Shown piece after piece: positions 24,581-32,276 of a DNA stretch of 32,975 nucleotides (position 1 is the first letter of the stretch; the number at the start of each line of letters is the position of its first letter). Source of the DNA: JAZDCJ01 sp036311985. Lineage in GTDB: Bacteria > Actinomycetota > Actinomycetes > Actinomycetales > Micrococcaceae. Below the pieces are notes generated by a model, which saw nothing but the letters and a program-made list of their open reading frames with translations, did not search any database and was not told the DNA's origin. A program made the translations under genes and the position numbers. The stretch is from assembly GCF_036311985.1 (NCBI RefSeq), contig NZ_JAZDCJ010000059.1. One strand, 5' to 3'.

Positions 24581-25060
24581 ATGCCACTCGGCGCACCAGC
24601 CGCGGCCGCGCCGTCGACCGGCACGGAGCCCGAGGAGACGACGGGCCTGGGGCTCGTCTACTTCTCCTCCGTGTCCGGCTACACGGCCCGCTTCATCGAC
24701 AAGGTCGGGCTCGACGCCGCGCGCATCCCGCTCTATCCCCACGAGCCACGCCTCGTGGCCACGGAGCCGTTCGTCCTGGTCCTGCCGACCTACGGCGGCG
24801 AGGAGGGACGGCACTCCGTACCGCCGCAAGTGGTGCGGTTCCTCAACGACGAACGCAACCGGAGCCTCCTACGCGGGGTGATCGGTGCGGGCAACACCAA
24901 CTTCGGAACGGCCTACTGCCTCGCGGCCCGCAAGATCTCGGCCAAGTGCGGCGTTCCGCTGCTATACCGCTTTGAACTCATGGGCACGCCCGAAGACGTG
25001 TCCAACGTACGCCAAGGATTGGAAGAGTTTTGGACACAACAGTCGCAGAGCCGGCCGTGA
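24581..25060 (+). CDS. nrdI: Flavodoxin-like protein NrdI
   Basis: NrdI carries FMN and supplies the oxidant that assembles the dimanganese-tyrosyl radical in NrdF. The ATG follows GGAGG at 8 nt. The 159-residue protein has about 22 variable N-terminal residues. The FMN-phosphate loop YFSSVSGYTARFIDKV, LVLPTYGGEEGRHSVPPQV and IGAGNTNFGTAYC are typical. Its TGA overlaps the nrdE coding region, so translation is coupled. Confidence 0.96.
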   Translation: MPLGAPAAAAPSTGTEPEETTGLGLVYFSSVSGYTARFIDKVGLDAARIPLYPHEPRLVATEPFVLVLPTYGGEEGRHSVPPQVVRFLNDERNRSLLRGVIGAGNTNFGTAYCLAARKISAKCGVPLLYRFELMGTPEDVSNVRQGLEEFWTQQSQSRP

Positions 25061-27198
25061 CCACGGACGGCAAGGAGGTCCCCGCGGCGTACGCGGGGCT
25101 GGGCTACCACGAGCTGAACGCCATGCTCAACCTGTACGGCCAGGACGGGCGCATCCAGTTCGAGGCCGACCGGGCCGCGGCGCGCCAGTACTTCCTGCAG
25201 CACGTCAACAACAACACGGTCTTCTTCCACGACCTGGACGAGAAGCTCGAATACCTCATCAAGCACGACTACTACGAGCGCGAGACGCTCGACCAGTACA
25301 CGATGAACTTCGTGCGGGACCTCTTCTCGCGGGCCTACAAGAAGAAGTTCCGCTTCGAGACCTTCCTGGGCGCCTTCAAGTTCTACACGAGCTACACGCT
25401 CAAGACGTTCGACGGCAAGCGCTACCTCGAGCGCTACGAGGACCGCGTCTGCATGGTCGCCCTCCACCTCGCCCGCGGCGACGAGGAGCTGGCCGTCCGG
25501 CTCGTCGACGAGATCATCGACGGCCGCTTCCAGCCGGCCACCCCGACCTTCCTCAACGCCGGCAAGAAGCAGCGAGGCGAGCTCGTCTCCTGCTTCCTGC
25601 TGCGCATCGAGGACAACATGGAGTCCATCGCGCGCGGCATCAACTCCTCGCTGCAGCTCTCCAAGCGCGGCGGCGGCGTGGCCCTGTCGCTGACCAACAT
25701 CCGCGAGTACGGCGCCCCGATCAAGCAGATCGAGAACCAGTCCTCGGGCGTGATCCCCGTGATGAAGCTCCTCGAGGACAGCTTCTCCTACGCCAACCAG
25801 CTCGGTGCCCGCCAGGGCGCCGGTGCCGTCTACCTGCACGCGCACCACCCGGACATCTACCGCTTCCTCGACACCAAGCGCGAGAACGCGGACGAGAAGA
25901 TCCGCATCAAGACCCTCTCGCTCGGCGTCGTCATCCCGGACATCACGTTCGAGCTGGCCAAGAAGAACGAGGACATGTACCTCTTCTCCCCGTACGACGT
26001 CCAGCGCGTCTACGGCGTGCCGTTCTCCGACATCTCCGTCTCCGAGAAGTACTACGAGATGGTCGACGACGCGCGGATCAAGAAGACCAAGATCAACGCC
26101 CGCGAGTTCTTCCAGACCCTCGCGGAGATCCAGTTCGAGTCCGGCTACCCGTACATCATGTTCGAGGACACCGTGAACCGCGCCAACCCCGTCAAGGGCA
26201 AGGTGACGATGAGCAACCTGTGCTCGGAGATCCTCCAGGTCTCCTCGCCCTCGGTGTACTCCGAGGACCTCGGCTACGCGGAGGTCGGCAAGGACATCTC
26301 CTGCAACCTCGGCTCCATGAACATCGCCAAGACCATGGACTCGCCGGACTTCGGCTTGTCCGTGGAGACCGCGATCCGCGCGCTGAGCGCGGTGTCGGAC
26401 ATGTCCTACATCGCCTCCGTCCCCTCCATCGCCGAGGGCAACCGGCAGTCGCACGCCATCGGCCTGGGCCAGATGAACCTGCACGGCTACCTGGCGCGCG
26501 AGCGGGTCCACTACGGCTCGGAAGAGGGCCTGGACTTCACCAACATCTACTTCTACACGGTGCTGTTCCACGCCCTGCGCGCCTCCAACCTGCTCGCGAT
26601 CGAGCACGGTGCGGCCTTCGGCGGCTTCGAGGACTCGAAGTACGCGAGCGGCGAGTTCTTCGACAAGTACACCGAGCAGGAGTGGACGCCGCAGACCGCG
26701 AAGGTCGCCGAGCTGTTCGAGGGCGTGCACATCCCGACCCGCGAGGACTGGCTGGCGCTCAAGTCCTCCGTCATGGAACACGGGATCTACAACCAGAACC
26801 TGCAGGCCGTGCCGCCGACCGGCTCGATCTCCTACATCAACAACTCGACCTCCTCCATCCACCCGGTGGCGGCCAAGGTCGAGATCCGCAAGGAAGGCAA
26901 GATCGGCCGCGTGTACTACCCGGCCCCGTACCTGTCCAACGACAACCTGGAGTACTACCAGGACGCGTACGAGATCGGCTACGAGAAGATCATCGACACC
27001 TACGCCGCAGCCACCCAGCACGTGGACCAGGGCCTGTCCCTGACGCTGTTCTTCAAGGACACGGCCACGACCCGCGACATCAACAAGGCGCAGATCTACG
27101 CGTGGCGCAAGGGCATCAAGACGCTCTACTACATCCGTCTCCGCCAGCTCGCGCTGGAGGGCACGGAGGTCGAGGGCTGCGTCTCGTGCATGCTGTAG
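25030..27198 (+). CDS. nrdE: Class Ib ribonucleoside-diphosphate reductase, alpha subunit NrdE
   Basis: NrdE reduces ribonucleoside diphosphates to deoxyribonucleotides. The 722-residue protein lacks the N-terminal ATP-cone of class Ia, as expected. Visible are GYHELNAMLNLY, the substrate-site cysteines in LVSCFLL and MSNLCSEIL, PPTGSISYINN, and the redox-active C-terminal pair CVSCML. The start shown is TTG at 25030 (GGAAGAG just upstream, rather close). GTG at 25057, overlapping the nrdI stop as GTGA, would remove nine residues and is equally credible. It is followed by a strong hairpin and nrdF. Confidence 0.96.
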   Translation: MDTTVAEPAVTTDGKEVPAAYAGLGYHELNAMLNLYGQDGRIQFEADRAAARQYFLQHVNNNTVFFHDLDEKLEYLIKHDYYERETLDQYTMNFVRDLFSRAYKKKFRFETFLGAFKFYTSYTLKTFDGKRYLERYEDRVCMVALHLARGDEELAVRLVDEIIDGRFQPATPTFLNAGKKQRGELVSCFLLRIEDNMESIARGINSSLQLSKRGGGVALSLTNIREYGAPIKQIENQSSGVIPVMKLLEDSFSYANQLGARQGAGAVYLHAHHPDIYRFLDTKRENADEKIRIKTLSLGVVIPDITFELAKKNEDMYLFSPYDVQRVYGVPFSDISVSEKYYEMVDDARIKKTKINAREFFQTLAEIQFESGYPYIMFEDTVNRANPVKGKVTMSNLCSEILQVSSPSVYSEDLGYAEVGKDISCNLGSMNIAKTMDSPDFGLSVETAIRALSAVSDMSYIASVPSIAEGNRQSHAIGLGQMNLHGYLARERVHYGSEEGLDFTNIYFYTVLFHALRASNLLAIEHGAAFGGFEDSKYASGEFFDKYTEQEWTPQTAKVAELFEGVHIPTREDWLALKSSVMEHGIYNQNLQAVPPTGSISYINNSTSSIHPVAAKVEIRKEGKIGRVYYPAPYLSNDNLEYYQDAYEIGYEKIIDTYAAATQHVDQGLSLTLFFKDTATTRDINKAQIYAWRKGIKTLYYIRLRQLALEGTEVEGCVSCML

Positions 27199-27213
27199 CA
27201 GCGCACGGCTGAA

Positions 27214-27249
27214 GGGTACGACGGCGGGCGGGCGCCCGCCGTCGTACCC
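27214..27249 (+). terminator. 16-bp hairpin between nrdE and nrdF
   Basis: GGGTACGACGGCGGGC (27214-27229) pairs perfectly with GCCCGCCGTCGTACCC (27234-27249) across a 4-nt loop. It sits 16 nt after the nrdE stop and 38 nt before nrdF. It may be a partial terminator or an mRNA-stability element setting the NrdE:NrdF ratio. Which one cannot be told from the sequence. Confidence 0.6.
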
Positions 27250-27287
27250 GAACCCAAGGATTCAACGAAGGAAAGTCAGGGGAAGAA

Positions 27288-28262
27288 ATGACCGAGAAGG
27301 TCAAGCTGCTGGGCCACGTCGAGGCGATCAACTGGAACCGCATCCAGGACGAGAAGGACGTCGAGGTGTGGAACCGCCTCGTGAACAACTTCTGGCTGCC
27401 GGAGAAGGTGCCGCTGTCCAACGACGTCCAGTCGTGGGGGACGCTGACGCCCGAGGAGCAGACGCTCACGATGCGCGTCTTCACGGGCCTGACCCTGCTG
27501 GACACCCTGCAGGGCACGGTCGGCGCCGTCTCGCTCATCCCGGACGCCGTCACGCAGCACGAGGAGGCCGTCTACACGAACATCGCGTTCATGGAATCGG
27601 TCCACGCCAAGAGCTACTCCTCGATCTTCTCGACGCTGTGCTCCACCAAGGAGATCGACGACGCCTTCCGCTGGTCCACGGAGAACGAGAACCTGCAGAA
27701 GAAGGCCCGGATCGTCGAGGGCTACTACCACGGCGACGACCCGCTGAAGAAGAAGGTCGCCTCGACGCTGCTCGAGTCCTTCCTCTTCTACTCCGGCTTC
27801 TACCTGCCGATGTACTGGTCCTCCCGGGCCAAGCTGACCAACACGGCCGACCTGATCCGCCTCATCATCCGCGACGAGGCCGTGCACGGCTACTACATCG
27901 GCTACAAGTACCAGAAGGGGCTCGAGAAGCTCAGCGAGGAGCGCCGCCAGGAGCTCAAGGACTACACGTTCGAGCTGCTCTTCGAGCTCTACGAGAACGA
28001 GGTCCAGTACACGCACGACCTCTACGACGGCGTGGGCCTGAGCGAGGACGTCAAGAAGTTCCTGCACTACAACGCCAACAAGGCCCTGATGAACCTGGGC
28101 TACGAGGCGATGTTCCCGGCGTCGGTCACCGACGTGAACCCGGCGATCCTCTCCGCCCTGAGCCCCAACGCGGACGAGAACCACGACTTCTTCTCCGGCT
28201 CCGGATCCTCCTACGTCATCGGCAAGGCCGTGAACACGGAAGACGAGGACTGGGAGTTCTAG
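27288..28262 (+). CDS. nrdF: Class Ib ribonucleoside-diphosphate reductase, beta subunit NrdF
   Basis: NrdF holds the metal-tyrosyl radical cofactor used by NrdE. The 324-residue protein has AGGGGAAG before its ATG. The metal ligands and radical tyrosine are in EEAVYTNIAFMESVHAKSYS, with further ligands in LLESFLFYSGFY and RDEAVHGYYIGYKYQ. The C-terminal NTEDEDWEF is the peptide that docks into NrdE. It is the last conserved chromosomal gene before the accessory region. Confidence 0.97.
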   Translation: MTEKVKLLGHVEAINWNRIQDEKDVEVWNRLVNNFWLPEKVPLSNDVQSWGTLTPEEQTLTMRVFTGLTLLDTLQGTVGAVSLIPDAVTQHEEAVYTNIAFMESVHAKSYSSIFSTLCSTKEIDDAFRWSTENENLQKKARIVEGYYHGDDPLKKKVASTLLESFLFYSGFYLPMYWSSRAKLTNTADLIRLIIRDEAVHGYYIGYKYQKGLEKLSEERRQELKDYTFELLFELYENEVQYTHDLYDGVGLSEDVKKFLHYNANKALMNLGYEAMFPASVTDVNPAILSALSPNADENHDFFSGSGSSYVIGKAVNTEDEDWEF

Positions 28263-28280
28263 CTTGCCGTGTGTGTGAGT

Positions 28281-28407
28281 TGCCAAGTTATTTGGCATAG
28301 GTGACAAGTTAGTTGGCGTATGCCAGCCAACTTGGCATAGGTGACAGGCTAGTTGGCAAGGCACTGGCTTCCGAAGGGACCGGTCGTCGTGCCAACCAGC
28401 CTGTCAC
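28281..28407. repeat. Two 40-bp direct repeats plus an inverted 18-bp copy, directly after nrdF
   Basis: Units 28281-28320 and 28321-28360 are near-identical in their core (28292-28317 against 28332-28357, 24 of 26 bases). Each opens with a TGCCA...TTGGCA palindrome, followed by TAGGTGACA. GTGACAGGCTAGTTGGCA (28341-28358) recurs inverted as TGCCAACCAGCCTGTCAC (28390-28407) with one mismatch. Multiple subterminal repeats are typical of some insertion sequence ends. Alternatives are an operator array or a bidirectional terminator for nrdF. No transposase gene accompanies it. Confidence 0.75.
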
Positions 28408-28613
28408 GGGGGGTGATGCACACCCTGAGCGGCCGCCCGAGCACACCTGCGCCTGAACCAGGTGAAGGAGGGCAGGCCGCGGGGACGACGTCCGGCTGAT
28501 GTCACCGCCGAGACTTTCGGATTTCCTGGACCGGCTTGGATAGACCGGTCCCCATAAAGAGGTCAGCGGCATACAACCATCGCCTGCTGCCGCTGCCCCA
28601 CGGGAGGGTGTAC
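28408..28613 (+). promoter_or_regulatory. Upstream region of the CBASS-like unit with a 7-bp inverted repeat
   Basis: No gene is supported in this part of the 351-bp gap between nrdF and the SLATT gene. GGACCGG (28528-28534) and CCGGTCC (28545-28551) form perfect arms around 10 nt, a possible operator. TTGGAT lies between the arms and could be a -35, but no well-spaced -10 is evident. GGGAGG (28602-28607) is the ribosome-binding site for the next gene. Confidence 0.35.
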
Positions 28614-29177
28614 GTGACTGCAACAGCAGACGCCGGAAGTACGGCTCTCGCCGTGCCGAATGATCTCGCCGGAGCATTGCTGCCGATCGCAGCGGAGCTC
28701 TCAAGGCTCGAAGAGAACGCGAGGTATTCCCAGCAGAGCCAATTCGAGCAATCCAAGATATGGCGGAGTACCAACCTGCAACTCGGCATCCCCGCGGCCG
28801 TTCTTGCTGCGGTAGCCGGGACAATCATGCTTGTCTCCGAGGAGTGGCAAGTCTTCGCCGCAATTGTCAGCCTGCTCAGCGCCGCCCTGGCAACGACGAC
28901 CACCACGCTAAGCGCTGAGCGCAGGTCGGACAGAGCTGCGACTGCCGCGAATGCGTACCGGGACATCCAGATGGAGGCACGGCAGCTGCTGCTCATTGAC
29001 CTGGGGCGCCTCGAGTATGACGATGCCCGGGACAGGCTGCGAAACCTCACGGACAGATATGCGGAGATCAGCCGGGGCGCGGAGCCGGTTCTCCGCCGCG
29101 CATACGTTAGCGCCAAAAAGAATTTGGCGGCCGGAGGCCAGACGCATTCAATTGACACAAAGGATCCGAACGAGTGA
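28614..29177 (+). CDS. Two-helix SLATT-like membrane protein, probable CBASS effector
   Basis: The GTG at 28614 has GGGAGG 6 nt upstream and gives 187 residues. Earlier in-frame starts (TTG 28536, GTG 28608) are less likely. An N-terminal amphipathic region (15-56) is followed by two closely spaced hydrophobic helices (about 57-74 and 79-98) and a long helical cytoplasmic tail (about 100-170). This is the layout of SLATT domains, which Burroughs and colleagues proposed as pore-forming effectors linked to nucleotide second messengers. The stop overlaps the CD-NTase start (GTGA), so the two are translationally coupled. Base composition is lower in G+C than the chromosome. Effector function is inferred from topology and partner. 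I cannot assign a SLATT subfamily. Confidence 0.8.
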   Translation: MTATADAGSTALAVPNDLAGALLPIAAELSRLEENARYSQQSQFEQSKIWRSTNLQLGIPAAVLAAVAGTIMLVSEEWQVFAAIVSLLSAALATTTTTLSAERRSDRAATAANAYRDIQMEARQLLLIDLGRLEYDDARDRLRNLTDRYAEISRGAEPVLRRAYVSAKKNLAAGGQTHSIDTKDPNE

Positions 29178-30004
29178 CCGCTCCCCAAAAGCTGAACGAA
29201 CTCCTCTCCTACTTCACTCCGTCGCCGGCCCAATTCGACGCTGCTCGCTCGCATCGGGACTCAATTGCAGCCCGTTTGGAGCAACATCCGGGGACTTTCG
29301 GAATGTTCGAGACCGGTTCACTCACGCATGGAACCGGCATCTCGATTTATAGTGACGTCGACTTCTTCGCGTCGATGAAGGGCACGAGGCCTACCCCGTC
29401 GACGGCGCTCGCAAAAGTACGAGATTCACTCAAGGCCAGGTTCACAACGACCGAAGTCCGAGTGTCCTCACCGGCCGTGGTCTGCAAATTCGCGGAGGGC
29501 AGGGAAACCTTGGAGGTAGTCCCGGCATATTACGCCTCGGACGGATACTGGATACCGGACCCGAAATCGGGTGACTGGATGAAGAGCAACCCGTCCGCCG
29601 ACGCAGAGTATGTCTCGGACATCAACAAGAAGCACGACGGCGGGGTCAAGAAACTGATTCGGCTCCTGAAGGCTTGGAAATACCGAAAGGGGGTCCCAAT
29701 CTCCTCGTTCTACCTGGAGATGCGGGCCGCCAAGTACTCAAGTGGTGTCTCGACGTTCATCCTGATCTGGGATCTTTGCCTCATCTTGGAAGAGCTTGTC
29801 GCGCTGGAACTGGCAGCGATGAATTCGCCCGTCGCATCCGGACGCCGGATCAATCCGTGTTCTTCGGAAGCAAATCGAGCCGACGCGCTGTCCAAGACAA
29901 AGACGGCCGCCCTCCGGGCTCGACGCGCCCTTGAAGCACATAACGCCGGCAAGCCCGCTGAGGCAGTAGCGGCACTCAAATTGCTTTTTGAATTCAGCCG
30001 CTAG
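29174..30004 (+). CDS. CD-NTase / SMODS-type nucleotidyltransferase (CBASS signal synthase)
   Basis: CD-NTases make cyclic di- or trinucleotides after phage infection to activate an effector. The GTG start has AAAGGA 9 nt upstream. In the 276-residue protein the polymerase-beta-type active site is GS (48-49) followed by D61 and D63 in SDVDFFA, and the third acidic residue is E114 in LEVVPAYY. The OAS/SMODS-like helical part follows with VKKLIRLLKAWKYRKG and ISSFYLEMRAAK. No effector domain is fused. No Cap2/Cap3 ubiquitin-like machinery or HORMA/TRIP13 genes are seen next to it, so it would be a minimal type I CBASS. The product nucleotide cannot be predicted from this. Confidence 0.85.
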   Translation: MTAPQKLNELLSYFTPSPAQFDAARSHRDSIAARLEQHPGTFGMFETGSLTHGTGISIYSDVDFFASMKGTRPTPSTALAKVRDSLKARFTTTEVRVSSPAVVCKFAEGRETLEVVPAYYASDGYWIPDPKSGDWMKSNPSADAEYVSDINKKHDGGVKKLIRLLKAWKYRKGVPISSFYLEMRAAKYSSGVSTFILIWDLCLILEELVALELAAMNSPVASGRRINPCSSEANRADALSKTKTAALRARRALEAHNAGKPAEAVAALKLLFEFSR

Positions 30005-30135
30005 TCCGCCATTGCGGAACTCACAGCGAGGACCGCTGGCAGCCAGCTGTCCCCTTAGGGGAGGGGAATGCCCTCGACGATTCTCTGTCCGCAGCCGCAC
30101 CAAATCCACGGGCCCAACGAGGAGATGCTGTACCA

Positions 30136-30771
30136 ATGACAAAAGTGGACACATTACAGCGTTTCGTCCTCAGGGCGCGCCGCATTGCCTCTCACTCGTT
30201 GGCTTCCGACCGCGAAAGGCTTGTCGCACTCGCTGACTTTACGGTGGCAGGCACTCTGGCCCTGGACGGGACCTTCGAGATGCGCAGGCAGTTGCCAGAC
30301 GAGGAACTCTTTGAGTCTTTGGCGGCACGCCTGAGGCCTATCCTTCTCAAGAGTGAGTCGGTGCACAACGAAAAGGTCCTTCGCGCAATCGGTAGCATTC
30401 TGGACGAGCAGGAGCAGGAATCGGCCGGTATTGATGCACTTCGTGAGGAGCTCGAGCGACTTCGAGGCGCCTGGGAAAGGCATCAGGAGTCTGATCTCCG
30501 CGTCCTGCGATACGCAGTCCAGTCGGTGAAAAACGATGGTACCGAGTCGACGCCGCAAGTGTCCGACAGCCAATTGGCAATGGCATGGCTTTACGGTGAC
30601 CTCGTCCACGTGGATGTGAAAGGACCCAAGGAGTCGGGAACGCTCTTGCCGATCAAGGAGCGCTATTCCGGGGCCGTGTCCTACTTCGCAACTGTCGCCC
30701 TACTATGCGCTGAAACGTTGGATCTGGTCATGCGCCTCTCAAAGTTGGGTGTACTGGAACTCGGTAAGTAA
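30136..30771 (+). CDS. Unknown protein in the CBASS-like island
   Basis: The 211-residue soluble protein is predicted mostly helical, with a charged stretch suited to a coiled coil (about 93-120, EELERLRGAWERHQE) and a C-terminal block containing AWLYGDLVHVD and RYSGAVSYFATVALL. It has no signal peptide, and I recognise no domain. GAGGAG precedes the ATG at about 12 nt, which is long. It lies 131 nt after the CD-NTase, a stretch in which I see no gene. It shares the low-G+C composition. It could be a third island component or a separate defence gene. The TAA stop is followed in the same frame by the next gene. Confidence 0.7.
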   Translation: MTKVDTLQRFVLRARRIASHSLASDRERLVALADFTVAGTLALDGTFEMRRQLPDEELFESLAARLRPILLKSESVHNEKVLRAIGSILDEQEQESAGIDALREELERLRGAWERHQESDLRVLRYAVQSVKNDGTESTPQVSDSQLAMAWLYGDLVHVDVKGPKESGTLLPIKERYSGAVSYFATVALLCAETLDLVMRLSKLGVLELGK

Positions 30772-30792
30772 GCCACAGACACCCCTGTCGTA

Positions 30793-31467
30793 GTGGGAAC
30801 CGACGAGCTCATCAGCAGCGGCGTGGCCTTTTTCGCGCCAATCGATACTAAGATGCCACTGCTGGACCCAACCACTAAGTCGGCCCCTGAAGGGTTCAAG
30901 CAACTGACCATCACCGAGATGATGCGCATGGACCCGAGAAATCGCGTCCAAGTTCGGCTGGAAGCAGCGGACGGAACCACAGTGGCTGAGTATGACGCTG
31001 CCGCCACTCGCGGGCAGACAGAGAGTGGACGATATGAGTGGCGCGCCCTGATCGCGGGCTGCCTCACCTATGAGCTTTCGTTCGATCTCGGCAATAATGG
31101 CCCTACCTCACCGCGCTGCGAAGTTGTCGCCGCGCAACTGACTACAAACCGGATGGCTTTGGCGAAGTTGCGATTCGAACAAGAGGTGATGCGAAGTACT
31201 GCGATGCTGTTCATCGTGGCGGGAAAGGAGTTCTTCAGCCTTGCCATTCCAGAGGCTACGAGCGCTGATACCAGCGCCACCCAAATCTCCATTGAGTCGC
31301 TCGAAGACTTACTGGCGATCGAGGCGATCACAGGCAGCGAACTACCCTTGGCAACTGGAACGGCCACTATCCGCCAACGGGCTGTCCTGCGCACGACCAG
31401 GCTGCTATGGGAAGGTGAGTATTCGAAGGCTTGGAGGCCATCCGATATTGCCGTTCGGGGCCAGTGA
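30793..31467 (+). pseudogene. Unknown protein, 3' end cut by an IS21-family element
   Basis: The 224-codon frame starts at GTG 30793, 21 nt after the preceding TAA and in the same frame, with no clear ribosome-binding site. An ATG at 30853 is an alternative. The first half looks beta-rich (RVQVRLEAADGTTVAEYDA), and the second half has helices (ALAKLRFEQEVMRSTAMLF, IESLEDLLAIEAI). The last eight codons (SDIAVRGQ then stop) are translated from the terminal repeat of the insertion element, so the native C-terminus is missing. I do not recognise a family. Whether the remnant is expressed is unknown. Confidence 0.6.
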
Positions 31468-31508
31468 TATTGCCGGTGGGGGCCAGCAGTGGCGTCGGTG
31501 GGGGCCAC
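31444..31508. repeat. Tandem terminal repeats of the IS21-family element
   Basis: GATATTGCCGTTCGGGGCCA (31444-31463, plus a final G) recurs as GATATTGCCGGTGGGGGCCA (31466-31485, plus G), a 22-bp period. A third degraded copy reads GGCGTCGGTGGGGGCCAC (31491-31508). Multiple subterminal transposase-binding repeats are typical of IS21 ends. Confidence 0.8.
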
Positions 31509-31522
31509 TGGTCCCCACCGAC
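31494..31522 (-). terminator. Hairpin downstream of istB
   Basis: GTCGGTGGGG (31494-31503) pairs with CCCCACCGAC (31513-31522). It lies just past the istB stop on the minus strand and may end the istAB transcript. It overlaps the third terminal repeat. Confidence 0.5.
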
Positions 31523-31529
31523 GGTCCTG

Positions 31530-32276
31530 CTACTGATTCTGCATGGCGTGTTCGCGCATGTTGTGCGTGCCGGTATCGACCCAGATGGTGTTGTGCACGA
31601 TTCGGTCCATGATCGCGTCGGCGTGCACCCCGGAGCCAAGCCGTTGATGCCAGTCCTTCTTGGCGTACTGGGTGCAGAACACTGTCGAGGAACTGTCGTA
31701 CCGGCGCTCAAGCAGCTCCAGGAGCATGCTTCGCATCCCTTCGTCCGGGTGGTCAAGCAGCCACTCGTCGATCACCAGCAGGGTGAACGCGGCGTACTTC
31801 TTTAGGAACTTCGTAGCTCCCAGCGGCTTGTCCCTGGCCAGGGCCCAGGCTTCCTCGAGATCGGGCATCCGGATGTAGTGGGCCCGGATCCGGTGTTGGC
31901 AGGCCTGCTTCGCCAGCGCGCACCCGAGGTAGGACTTCCCCGAGCCGGTGAAGCCCTGGAACACCACGTTCTGCTGCCGCTCGATGAACGAACACGTGCC
32001 GAGCTGCGCGATGACGTTGCGGTCCAGGCCGCGTTCGTCCACCCTGTCGAGCCGGCGCAGGTCGGCTGCCGGGTAGCGCAGTCCGGCCCGCCGGACCAGG
32101 CCCTCGACCTTGGCGTGGTTGAAGGTGGAGTGGGCCTCGTCGACGACCAGACGCAGCCGGTCCTCGAAACTCATCCCGAGGATCAGGTTCTCGTCCTGCG
32201 CCTCCAGCGCCGCCAGCAAAGGGGCGGCTCCCATCTCGCGGAGCTTGCGCTTGGTCTCGGTATCGATCCCGCTCAC
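31530..32276 (-). CDS. istB: IS21-family helper ATPase IstB
   Basis: IstB is an AAA+ ATPase that helps the IstA transposase choose and bind target DNA. The 248-residue protein has Walker A GFTGSGKSYLG, Walker B LLVIDEWLL and the RRYDSSSTVFCTQY region. The N-terminal KLREMGAAPLLAALEAQ helix is typical of the family. The GTG start overlaps the istA stop by 4 nt, the normal coupling. Length is normal, so it is probably functional. Confidence 0.95.
   Translation of the reverse strand: MSGIDTETKRKLREMGAAPLLAALEAQDENLILGMSFEDRLRLVVDEAHSTFNHAKVEGLVRRAGLRYPAADLRRLDRVDERGLDRNVIAQLGTCSFIERQQNVVFQGFTGSGKSYLGCALAKQACQHRIRAHYIRMPDLEEAWALARDKPLGATKFLKKYAAFTLLVIDEWLLDHPDEGMRSMLLELLERRYDSSSTVFCTQYAKKDWHQRLGSGVHADAIMDRIVHNTIWVDTGTHNMREHAMQNQ

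Noticed and set aside
25030..27198. Intein in nrdE
   Set aside because: Length and motif order are those of an uninterrupted NrdE.
28281..28360. CRISPR array
   Set aside because: Only two repeats, with no spacers between them and no cas genes.
28502..29254. Minus-strand frame opposite the SLATT gene
   Set aside because: The plus strand has a ribosome-binding site, hydrophobic helices and a coupled CD-NTase; the minus product shows no motif.
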